A stretch of DNA of 55,006 bases, taken from the NCBI GenBank assembly GCA_015680685.1, contig MNCI01016517.1:1-55006 (forward strand), written 5' to 3'. A program made the position numbers and the translations under genes. Source of the DNA: Gnetum montanum (taxonomy: Eukaryota; Streptophyta; Gnetopsida; Gnetales; Gnetaceae). Shown one piece after another: positions 43,746-54,330 of this stretch (position 1 is the stretch's first letter; every line of letters starts with the position of its first letter). Under the pieces are notes generated by a model. The model did no database searches, was not told the DNA's origin, and was given only the letters and a program-made list of their open reading frames with translations.

Positions 43746-43879
43746 ATTTGGCATTTTTTTCCTTTCAATTATGCATTTTAGCTCTACTTATGATAGGTGC
43801 CACTTGATGGTGTTGTCCTACAAATGCGACATAGTTGCCTCTAAGAAAATATGATGCACAGTTCACCTGGTAATGCAAA

Positions 43880-43932
43880 AAAAAGGGTAAAAAATAAATA
43901 AAAGAGAAGAAAGAAAAAAGAAAAGAAAATAG
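43880..43932 (+). repeat. Purine-rich tract in the 3' UTR of element D
   Basis: A/G-only runs (AAAGAGAAGAAAGAAAAAAG, AAAAGAAAAT) about 400 bp before the 3' LTR. This is the counterpart of the GAAAA tract of B at 8,230-8,256. Confidence 0.6.
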
Positions 43933-44334
43933 GACAATTCAAGTACCCAAGAAAAATGGCATAGTTGCCATTTTTCAACTAGTCTGACTGTGGATTGACC
44001 ATCTCAAAAGCACTTCAACGAGAGGTCAAAATCCAAAGGGTAGGATACCTTCACATGCTAACTCCCTCACAAGCACTCCAATGAGGGATCATGTTATGGC
44101 AACAAGCCATCATGATGTCACATTACATAGCTATCCATTCTATCCATTGTTCCTTAATCCATCTCCCAGAACTATTTCGTACCATGCTTCATTTATTTGG
44201 CACTCTTAAGTATAGCAAAGCATCATCCAAGTGGACACTAAAAAATAGTGTTGGTGTCATGTGCATTGTGGTGTTTTGAATTCTTTGTCGACATCTCTCA
44301 GGTAAATCCTCCAAACATCAACAAACAGGATCAA

Positions 44335-46155
44335 TGAAACACCACTAATTTTAGGCTCTTACAATTCAATGGTAGATTTGTCTAAGTGTTAAAACTTGGA
44401 CAAAATTTTTCTAAGTTTGGTATCACACTGTGCAGTGTAGATAATGTAGCACACTGGGAGTCCGAAACTTTTCTAAGTCTATTTACTATGCTTCCTTGAA
44501 CAATCCACATAGAACATGTTTCCAATGCCATTTTTGCATAAATGTCAAGCTAGAAGTAGTCAAAGGGACACTAAGGATGGAAAAAATAGTTTGGCAAATT
44601 TTCTATCTCCTAGACCATCAAACTTGGTACACTCTTTATCTTGTTCATCGACACATGTCCTAGTTGGTAGTCCACCTAAGTACTAGGCCAGGAGTTGTTA
44701 GAAGTGCTCACCATGGAAAAAAAAGTTTGGAAAATTTTATATTTTTTCTACCTATTATTCTTTGCTTTGTTTCACAGCATAGATAGTGTAGCACATGTTT
44801 TAGGGCCAAAATTTCTCAAAGTGTTGGAGAAGAATTATATCAAGCTATATGGGAATGGAAGATGCACTTGATAATTTTCTGGCTTCTGAGGTCACTAGTC
44901 CTACTTCACCTCCAGAATGTGGTCAAGATGCCATGAAGAAACACTGTAAATTTTGGCAAAATTCATCAACATGGTGTTGCTACACTCTGCTACGCTACAC
45001 AGCGTAGACAACGTAACAAGCCAAAATCTACAAAAAGTTTCTAAGTGTTCATGCTATGCTCTACTACACTATGCAACATAGACAACATAACACTTGGGAA
45101 ATGCCTTTGAATGCCTCTAGAAGCTCTTAGAATTTAGCATGGACCTTCATTTTAGCTTTGGCATCTCTCTAGTGGCTAAGATTAGCAATTTTATTTGTTT
45201 TGAATTGCCTATTGATTTCGAAAATTATCCCTATACTTGACCCTACTCGAAAGAGGGGGAAGACATAGTCCTAGAGCATAAGCTTCAAGTTGCATTTTTT
45301 TTTGGCATTGTTTGTAGGTACATGGTAGTCCCTTAGACTTTCACACATGCAGTCCAGGTAATGTGGTCATAGTTTGAAAAATTCTCAGTTCTTGTTCTTT
45401 TCCTACAAATCATGACACCATTGAGCTTGACACTTAGATCTTGATACTTTGAGCGTAGCATGTCAGTGTGACTTGTTCACACCCATGCTACATGGGATCT
45501 AGGCCACGTGGTATTCAGTCCACACCTCACATGAACCCTAGCTCTATAAATACCCAAACAATTAGCATTTTAGTGGTTGGTGGTTGTGGTTAATGATCGG
45601 TGAAATCACTCTAAGTGTTAGGCATTAGAGCGTCCTTAGCATCTTCATCACTCACACACTTGAGCATTGCGACCCATAACCCACATAGCATGACAACTGT
45701 AAGCTTGATAAGTCTAGCCCCTCTTATAGCTACTAACACTGCATCCACAATGTCCAAGAGATTGTGATCACACTACCACGCTACCTTGGTGTGCCTGTCT
45801 GATACTACATACTAATTTTATACACTGTTTAATCAAGAGCTACATTCCACAATCTTTGGGTGATGCATTTCTTCACTTAAACTCTTGTTTCATTTTTATT
45901 CAGCATTTTGTTTCAAATTTGAGCATAATTTCTTATGTCTTCTACTACTAATAAGCATGCTTGCTTGTTCATGATACCATTTTCAAGCTTTTGGAAATGG
46001 TTATTATCACACCACGTAAGTCCCTGTTTGATTGCCTAGACTATTGAAGGCACCTTGTTTCTATTTTATCTAGCATGACCCTCCCATAGGCTTGGGGTTA
46101 AGCTGTACGCACGGTGACCTCTTAGTGTTCTAGCCACTGAGGTTTTTGGACATCA
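44335..46155 (+). repeat. Element D 3' LTR
   Basis: 1,821 bp, TGAAACACCACTAATTTT... to ...TTGGACATCA. It contains about 550 bp (44,400-44,945) that the 5' LTR lacks. Hairpin motifs at 44,983-45,020 (CTGCTACGCTAC...GCGTAG) and 45,048-45,090; G-box CACGTG at 45,505-45,510; TATA box at 45,544-45,552. No target duplication could be defined. Confidence 0.88.
45505..45552 (+). promoter_or_regulatory. G-box and TATA box of element D 3' LTR
   Basis: CACGTG (45,505-45,510) lies 34 bp before CTATAAATA (45,544-45,552). In the 5' LTR the same place reads CATGTG, and in B GACACATGGC; the intact G-box may be ancestral. Confidence 0.5.
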
Positions 46156-48699
46156 TAGTAAACATGCCTTAAATCCAATACCATATATCTATCAATGCAA
46201 AGAATATCCAAACACACAACCATCATAAAAATCATGAAGCTACTAATTCATAGACATGCCAAAACCCCAATGCCACACAATTATCTAATAAGAATGGGAT
46301 AAAGCCATATGACCATTGCAACTATCCAAATCCAATATCCATCCACTCCACCCATCAACTAAGCAAACAAGGAGGCTAGCACATACTACACTTAATGTCA
46401 ATGTGTATCAAGTTGTCATGAATACCTTCTAGTTTTCAATACAAATTTTTTAATAAAATATCACATTCATGAAATTGGATTTATTATTACTCTCAATGAA
46501 TTAAGGTTATCCCTATGGATACCTCACCAAGATTCAAATGAAGGTGATCCTTGCAAATACCCCACCAGGGTTCCTAAACATATCAATTCTAGAGGTATCC
46601 CTATAGATACCCACCTCTAGAATTCTGGAAGTGTCTAACAAGACCAATGAGTCATGGATCATCCTATCCTACTAGATGGGACCCATAGTGAGAGCCACAC
46701 TAGTGCATTGATAGTGGAGGTCAATAAAAAAATCATCTCTAAGAAGCCTCATCTCCAACTAGCCACACAGTTGGTGCTAGCTCCATCATCCAATCACATA
46801 GAAAATAATCAAACCATGTCATCATCTAGCCATCTCAAAATGGTGAACTAAAATTTATGGTGGAGGAACTAAAAAACAAATGGAAAATCAATCCAACATG
46901 TTATAGTGCAATGGAAATTGCAACGATTCCAATGGACCAAGTGTCCAACAAGATCCAATCAACCAAGGTTCCAAGACATATTCAAGGTATCCAAAACCTC
47001 CAAAATACCCCCCCTCATTCATAATACCATGCCTAAAAAAATACATTTTCAAAATATCCATAGATTCACAATCAATTAAAATTCAAATCCTTTCAACAAT
47101 AACTCCAAAAGAAGACATAGGAACACAAGGATCAAAAATAGAAAATGATTCTCAAGTTAAAATTTACTAGATGTTAAGCAAACTAAACAACCATAAATGA
47201 AACTCCCATGACACACATAACCCATTACGTTTGTCATAATTAATGATTTATTTGAAATTTAATATCAATACCTAGTTACTATAAAAATATTTAAACAATT
47301 ACAAATTCAAAGCTATAGATATCAGTCCAACATCTCAAATAATTAGAAATAGAGATAGAATAAGTGTCTAATATTAAATTTCTAATATGTAAATTGAAAT
47401 AGAACCTTTACCACTAATTCCACTTCTGCTAAGAAATTAACATCTAAGGCTAACTATCATAAAAATTTCAAGAGAAAATTCTCTATATATAAGAGTTTAT
47501 AAATAGATGAATCTCTCTATTATTTCCTGCATAATTTTAGATAGCTCTCAATGATGGGATGATAAATATTTTTATATAGCTTTAATTTCAGTGATTTTAC
47601 CTAGAACTAGCTCCTATTAGAAATATTTCTAAAAATTTAGAATTAGATCTATAAACAATACTAAGATATAACCTTAACTTTAGACCCTACTAAAATTACT
47701 GTGATTTTGGATAGTGTAGAAAGAATGACCCATAATGCCTCATCTACCATAAATTTTTATTTGAGTCATTCACGAAAGTTGTAGATAATTACATGAGAAA
47801 TCCAGAAATAGGTAGGTATATAGATAGTAATTAGATTCAACTATACAAAGAGATATGAGTATTATATAGAGCTCTATATAGATCATCCTAAACTCTTCGA
47901 AGTGCAAGATTCATAGAAAGTACATTAAATTAAGAAAAACAAAAAATTCATAACTAAAACTCTAAATATAGAATGTTGCAGCATAACACATCATAAATAT
48001 ACTAGATCTACAAAATTTGACATTAATTAAAAATAAAACCCAACCCCAATCAATGCAAAAACCTGGTGAATTGACACAACCATGAAAAGGCAGCCAATAT
48101 TACTAACTTGGATGTTGATAACTTATGCTAATTGAGTCTTTCCACATGCTACCTAGACCAGTAATCTCCTCACACTCCTCCAACTAAGAAGACATCTAAC
48201 CCAAGAGCTATGAAACCAAGAATGCTTTGGATTAAGGGAGTAGGTAATACTTAAAGGCTTCTTCCCAACTTCATCTACCCCCAACCCATGTGACTCAGGT
48301 ACCCTCTCTCATCTACCTCCAAGACCCATGTTACTCATCTATATTTCTTCCCTTTAATAAAACCAATAACGAAAGTAAAATTAAAATTAAAAATTACATT
48401 ATTAAATCACATGTCATGTAATCATAGCCATCATAGCCATACCATGCCCATGTCATAGCCTTGATGAGAACTTGCCACAATTCTTTGACCTGGTTAGTGC
48501 ACACCAATGATTGGTAAAAATCATTAATCATGCATAATGGTAAACATGAGAAATAATAATTTATCATATGTTAATAAAAATTAATTATTCATATATGAAA
48601 AAATTAATATATATTATTAACCATCCTTAATAATTCTAAAGCCTCTACTAAAATATGGGTTGTTACAAAGAGGTAATAAATTTATTTTCTAGTTTGGGA
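46156..48699. other. AT-rich stretch without recognisable genes, possibly an old LTR
   Basis: No coding signal I trust. At 46,505-46,640 a unit of about 42 bp recurs three times (TATCCCTATGGATACCTCACC, ATCCTTGCAAATACCCCACC, TATCCCTATAGATACCCACC; each quoted piece approximate). The end near 48,640-48,667 reads ATATGGGTTGTTACA, which resembles the 3' end of some chromovirus LTRs. It directly precedes the tandem repeat of element E, which may mean that another element truncates E here. This is tentative. Confidence 0.35.
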
Positions 48700-49055
48700 A
48701 ACCTCAGTGTTTTTACATTTCATACATCATAAACATAACATTTTTTCTTTTCTTGGTTCTCTAGGCCAACATTTATGGTTTCCTTTGGTCCTAGGAACTA
48801 GTGTTTTTTCTTTCCTTATCTTTGATAAGCAGCAATTTTTCTATCCTTACCTTGTAGGGAAGTGTTTTTATAATTTTGATGTCTTCGAGACCAGAATTTT
48901 TGTAATTATTGATATTAGAGACCAATATTTTTATAATTCTTAGTCTTGGAGCCTAGTGATTTTATAATTCTTGGCCTAGAAATCCAACATTTTTGTAATT
49001 CCTAGACTTGAAAGTCAGTGTTTTCTATTTTCTTGCTACTACAAGTCCCAACATT
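48700..49055 (-). repeat. Degenerate ~31-bp tandem repeat (element E)
   Basis: About eleven units, e.g. GAGACCAATATTTTTATAAT, GAGCCTAGTGATTTTATAAT, AATCCAACATTTTTGTAAT, starting near 48,764, 48,795, 48,829, 48,857, 48,887, 48,919, 48,951, 48,982 and 49,013. The period equals that of the B repeats, though the unit sequence is more AT-rich. The position (left of the antisense gene) matches 13,262-13,375 in B. Confidence 0.7.
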
Positions 49056-49189
49056 TTGGTTTTGGCTATGTGTTTTATTTTATTTTTTGTGTTAAAGATC
49101 CCTTAAAAACTATTTGGTAAAATGTACAAGTCCATTTAGGTTTGGTCTATGATGTTTTGTATTTTTGTTTTCTAATGGTTGGTTGATTC

Positions 49190-52080
49190 GTTTGCAGGCT
49201 TATGCTAAGAATGATCCTTGTTATCATAGAGCTAGTGGACATACTATGGTTTTTGAGAATGGTGTTGCCAAATAGTTCTATGTCCAACAAGAATCTCTAT
49301 GAGAGATCTCATGTATGGTTTAGGCCCAGAACTAAGGATTTCCTATTGTATCTACTATAGAACCTTAGTGTGTGATAATATGATTACATTTGGCTACAGA
49401 CATCTTTATTGTAATTGTAGAGAAAATTTTAGTGAGATCCTCAAATTATATTTTAGAACATATTTAATATGATCCCATGGCTTTCATGTAATTGAAGCAT
49501 CATGGAACTACATACTCTACAATAATTCTTCAATTGTCCCACATTTGAAAGATTCTAGCATACTCATAATGTAATGCTGATAACACTTTATTGTTGGGTC
49601 ATAAGCCAATAAATTTATTCCAAAATCCCTTAGGAAATATCTACATGTTAGAGGGGTAAGATTTCATGTAATCCAACATGTTTATGTTTACTTTTTATGG
49701 TCACTTATTTGACTTACTTTATGTGTTGCTATAGGTTTCGTGTTCAGAGGGAAAGACTAGCTGCAAATGACTAGAACTTGCCTTTGGCCCATATAGTCTT
49801 AGATAAGTTCACTAAAGGAGATAAAATTAGAGTGAAAGTGATAAACCAACTTGGCATAGAGGCTATGAGGTACAAGATGTACTAATTTCTGGTGCATCAA
49901 TGATGTATGATTGTCAACTACATCCATGATTTATGGGATCTTCCAAACTATGGCATGTGGGCATCAGTTCATTTGAAAACTTTGGCTTTGCCTACTAAAT
50001 TAAGTGTGATTAATTTTCATTTTTATTATTTATATATTTATGATTTTTCATGGTTTATTTTGGTTACATCTTAATGATTTATGACGTGAAAGGGTAACCA
50101 AGTTTTTGTCCAAATAGATTTCATAAGGATGTCTACCATTATCATGATTAGTTCTAGTTGAACTAAAGAGAAGATACTTCTCAAATGGGGTGACGTGGAC
50201 AAGGCCCAAGAATGGTTTTCCAATAAAGGTTTGGAAGACATCTAGTAGAGGATATTGGATATAGGCTTGTTTAATTTGTTTATGCATGAAGGCTAAGGGA
50301 GCTAATAGGAAACATCTAGCTAGAAGGATATTGGATTATGTATGAAGGCTAAGGAAGCTAATAGGAAACAAATAAAACCTCCCAGAATTGAGGCAAATGT
50401 TTTGGTATAGAGTAAATAGGAGCCATGACCCAAGTTAGAAATAAAACTGAAGAATGTGCAACAAGTTTTGGATGGTACATATGTTTACTTTTTATTTGTT
50501 ATATTTATCTGTTGGATGAACTATTTATTAATTTTCTATTTTATGGCTTCATGTGTAGACAACTAGCAAGAATCATTGGAAAGGACTACGTCAGAGAAAG
50601 CACAACATAAGAAAGAAGAGTAGTGGATGGACAAGGAAATAAATGATGCTCTAATATCTATCTTCCTAGATGATCTTCCTATAGATGGTGGCTCTTTGAT
50701 GGACATTTCTCATAATTTTACTAGTAAGAACTTAATGTTTATTCTTAGATATATTGATATTTTTTGTATTTTGTTTTATTTTTATTGTAGACATGTTTGT
50801 ATTGGCTAAAATGACTATTTAGGTGGTGGGTAAGAGCTGAAGCTCCTGATGAAATATCTACATTTTAATATAAGCTTTGGATTGAAGTGCTCAAAAAGGT
50901 GGAATTTATGAGAGGGGTCATGGATGACATGGTAAATAGGCTTAGCAGCTAGAACCAAGTGTTGGTAAGAAATGTTGTAATTTTCTTTTTGTGTTTTAAG
51001 TTTTTAAGTTTTCATGTTTTCATCTTTTATTGTATTTATAAGTTTTATGGATTTTATAACTATTTTTTTTTTGTGCTATGGTATCCTTCAAGATTTGGTA
51101 GAATTCCATGGAACATGTTGAGTTTGATGAACCTCCAATTTTTCCACTCAAGTATGCCATGTGCCTAGGAAGTTGTATGAAGGACTAAAACGTCTATTGC
51201 ATCATGTGTAGAATTATTTTGAGAGTCCTAGTAATTTAATGAGTTTATGTGGAAGAATATCATGGCCATAAAAGAATAAGTTAAGAACTTTCTAATGACA
51301 TTTAGAGCCTTCAAGATCATACGAAGATCATGGACGCTCATGTAGCTAATAGGGATTCCTTGAGAACCAAGGAAATGGAGTGGGCATCATACTAGTGTAC
51401 TATATAGGGAAGATTTTTCATAGCTAAGAGTAGCCTAGAAACAGATGTGAAGATAGAGACCATGATTCACAAGACACAAGAGTGAATTGAATACTATGCT
51501 TATGTGTTTGAGTAGGGCAAGGGGCAAAAGGTATACATGAGGTAGTACAAGGAGGAGAAAGAAAGTTGCCAGAAGTCATGGATGTCAAATGCTATCAAGA
51601 GACATTCAATAGAGATGTTTATAAAGGGCATAATGGCTAATGATTCTTTCAGGCTATTTAGGAAATTAGTAGTTGTGCTTGAGTCTCCCACTTCTCAAAT
51701 TATGACTACATTTAGGAATACCTCCATAGCCAATTTTTCTCATGGTGCACATGAGTGGACTGATTTAGAGTAGGAGAGGATTCTAGATGAAGATTACGTG
51801 GATTGCATCAATTGAGATCACATGAGTGAGGAAGATATACTCCACAGATTTTAGGTTGGGCTTCCAAAGTTTTCTCCTAAGAATATTGCTTCTAATTCTT
51901 TGAAGGTTCATAAATTTGAGCTTTTTTGTTGCTATTTTGGCTTTAATTAGGTTTTTTTTAGGGTTTCTAGTGTTAATAATGGTTGTGTATTTACTTGTTT
52001 TGTTTACAAGCCCTAGGCAACAATAGTGATGATGATGGTGTAGGTAGTGTTCCTCCTCCTCATTCTATGGATTGATTAAG
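49190..52080 (+). pseudogene. Antisense multi-exon gene, second copy (element E)
   Basis: Homologue of 14,337-18,000, more decayed and shorter. After a TTTGCAG acceptor at 49,191-49,197, GLC/LCxER-like sequence aligns with exon a of B only weakly. Clearer parts: exon c' (about 50,094-50,475) with STIIMISSS, KEKILLKWGDVDKAQEWFSN and LDIGLFNLFMHE, matching EVTVITS, FFKYEEVGET and LMDLFLVV; exon d' (about 50,563-50,716) with MDKEINDALISIFLDDLPID; a piece at 50,870-50,965 with KVEFMRGVMDDMVNRLSS, matching KFTFMEGVVNDMIDC; exon e' (about 51,100-51,820), coiled-coil-like, ending ANFSHGAHEWTDLE, matching GATNWADIMEEE. A last exon may encode NNSDDDGVGSVPPPHSMD (52,020-52,075). Candidate introns lie at the same b/c, c/d and d/e positions. 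A 57-bp duplication is present at 50,287-50,370. Confidence 0.5.
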
Positions 52081-52809
52081 ATACTGATACACATGGTACA
52101 TTCTGATATATTTGTGTGTTATGTGTACTAGTTTTATATTATTGTTTTATTATCCTTCATGGCTTCATAGATGATGTATTGTTTACTTTGAAATTGTTTC
52201 ATTCTAGCTACTTACTTGAGTACTTGGTTATACTTTAGCCTATTATGTTATGTTCTAGTCTCATGCTGGTTACAATTTTTTTTTATTTTCATGTCTTATG
52301 TATGTATATATATATTTTTATGTTTTTAGTAAAGCAGTAAGTGTATGCTAAGGATTAAAATAAAAGTAAAGTTAAAAATAATGTTGTAAAGCAAAAATCA
52401 AAGACATAATGCAATAAAGAAAAATCCAAAAAATAGTGTAATAAAGCTAAATCTTTAAAAGAAAATATGCAAATAAAAGTAACAAATTAGAAATAATGCA
52501 ATAATGTAAATTGGCCACACTGTATGTACAAAAAAGAAGGACACATCAATCATGTTATTGTTTCTTGATCTTTAATAGATCAGGAGACTCATAGGACTTT
52601 TTGTGCACAATTTGATATTCTCCATATCCTTCACTCACAATGATAAATAGAAGCTCCTCCCATGTATCATTTAAGGTTTTATTATTAATAATTTTAGCAT
52701 CATTAGGCTTACTTTTAACATTGGTTTTATTATTGGTAGTTGGATTTTCCTCTTGAAACTCTACTTTGGATCGTTGGTCAATGTTAATGTTGTTAATTGA
52801 AACTAAAAA
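52081..52809. other. Spacer between antisense gene and protease (element E)
   Basis: AT-rich, A-rich at 52,330-52,540, no clear gene. It corresponds to 18,000-18,600 of B. A TATATA run lies at 52,300-52,315. Confidence 0.45.
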
Positions 52810-53450
52810 TCCTTATATATTATGATTTGTCCATCCTGATAAGGTAAGTAGATTTTGTGGTGGGTGGGTGAAGAAATTACTCATAATTTTTCTAATCATG
52901 GTAATCCTAGAATTAAGTTGAATCTATGTGTTTCTTCAACTACTAGGAAGTTGGTACAAGTGAAAAACTATTCCCCAACTTCAACGTCTAATGAGATTAG
53001 GCCCCTCACTACTAGTCATGATCCATTAAAGGATTTGAGTGTGTAAGTAGTGGTTTCCTAAATGTTTTTGACTAGGCCTAAATGTTTAACGATAGGTATG
53101 AGAATGACGTTTGTTTTTTTTCCATCATTGACATAAATATGATGAACTTTGTATTGACCAACACATATGATGCTAAAGAGTGGGACATGTTGCACTTTAA
53201 TGCTTTGTGGATTGTTTTTAACTTTAGTATCATGAAACATTAGTATGGTGTATTTTTCATCATCTTTGAGTAGAGGTGGCATGATGATGGAGTGGATGAG
53301 TTCTTCACTACCAAGCATGTCTTCACTCATAGGGATGGATGTCAACATTTTGAATAATGCTTTGCAATGAGCAGGGGAAGTCATGACTAGGTCATAAAGG
53401 CTTAATGAAATGGTTTTTTATTTTAATGAAAGTTTAACTTGTTCCATGGT
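52810..53450 (-). pseudogene. Aspartic protease of element E
   Basis: Homologue of the B protease. The open piece (53,384-53,058) reads SPAHCKALFKMLTSIPMSED, LIHSIIMPPLLKDDEK, MFHDTKVKNNPQSIKVQHVP and the active-site segment HHIYVNDGKKTNVILIPIVK. Aligned with VHIDDGATTN of B, the catalytic Asp is Asn here. Downstream (53,050-52,840) the sequence parallels 18,990-18,830 of B, including VEEIPEFNLIL-like sequence, but in broken frames. The region lies next to the antisense gene, as in B. Confidence 0.72.
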
Positions 53451-53779
53451 TGTGACGAAGTATTTATCATTAGCATGTGATTTTTAAGCTTTGGTGACTT
53501 TGACCTCCTTCATTGTTTGTAAGACTTTTACTTCATGTTTTAACATGTGCTTTCTAGTCCCCTTGCTCTTAGCAAGTTTATGATTTTCTTCGGATTGACT
53601 AGTTGATGCGGTTTGAGTAGTAGAATTCATAGGTATAGCTAAAATTATGGTAAGTTTTGGTGGATTGACCTTCTTCTAAACCTATTTTTAATTATTCTCA
53701 TTAGACTTAGGCTTTGCAATAGATAATTTTCATTACTTTGAGGGTAATATCTTATTAGTTAATGGGGATGAAGTTGATG

Positions 53780-54330
53780 CATTGAGTACTAGTCATTATT
53801 GGCTTTAGCAGTTTCCTTAATGTTCTTGATTTTGGAAAAGGCTTGACTAAGTGATCATGGGTCTAGTAATAGAGTTTTAACTTAATCAAGTCATTAATTT
53901 TTCCCCTTGAAGATGGCTAAAAGTTTTCAAAGATAATTTCTAGAATCTCATTCAATATTACATCCCATCTCTAAATAAACTTTTAAATTGGTTTGAGAGG
54001 CCCTTATATTACATTCATGAGTTGATCTAAAATTGTATTAGGTTTTAAGTTATAGTTAAATCGGTTTACAAATTAATTTTAGCTAGTGGTTTACATAGTA
54101 TCATACTTGACAAGTAATTTTGAGATTTTTAGATTGCTCTTATTGTTTCTTATTTCATAATAGAAGATTTCTATTAAAGTTTTTCCATATAAGTGCTTGT
54201 GTTTGAAAGCCTTAAGAGTATTTTAGTAGTGAATTTGATTATTGTGTAACGTATAAGAACTGCTATAGGGATTGTTGTAAGAGAGCCTCTGCTTGTAGTC
54301 AAGCCATTGAACAATTCAATAGTCAAGAGG
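53780..54330 (-). pseudogene. Gag fragment of element E
   Basis: Matches 20,640-21,060 of B in order: the KAFSKIKN block (about 53,830), LIKLKLYY (53,870-53,890), FFHLFKIFNY-like capsid sequence, and the LKPNTILDQLMNVI block (about 54,010-54,045), corresponding to LKPKVTLDQLM of B. Heavily frame-broken. Confidence 0.55.

Larger units (their letters stand above)
37939..46155 (+). mobile_element. Element D: 8.2 kb gag-PR-only element
   Basis: Plus-strand element: 5' LTR (37,939-39,166), primer binding site (39,174-39,192), leader, gag (about 40,400-42,000), linker, protease (about 42,600-43,170), a ~31-bp repeat block (43,690-43,745), a purine tract, and the 3' LTR (44,335-46,155). RT, both RNases H, integrase and the antisense gene are absent. 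Sequence from 43,790 to 44,100 matches the region of B just inside its 3' LTR (8,395 down to 8,080), so the structure looks like an internal deletion of a B-type element. Confidence 0.85.

Noticed and set aside
37892-46225. Target-site duplication for element D from similar flanks
   Set aside because: Flanks share a diverged stretch of about 30 bp, but bases directly next to the LTRs (ATAAA and TAGTA) do not match; no duplication could be claimed.
50048-50287. 79-codon minus-strand open frame (MHKQIKQAYIQYP...)
   Set aside because: The plus strand here aligns with exon c of the antisense gene of B, which explains the conservation better.
52295-52320. TATATATA run as a promoter
   Set aside because: Simple AT repeat in A/T-rich DNA with no gene start next to it.
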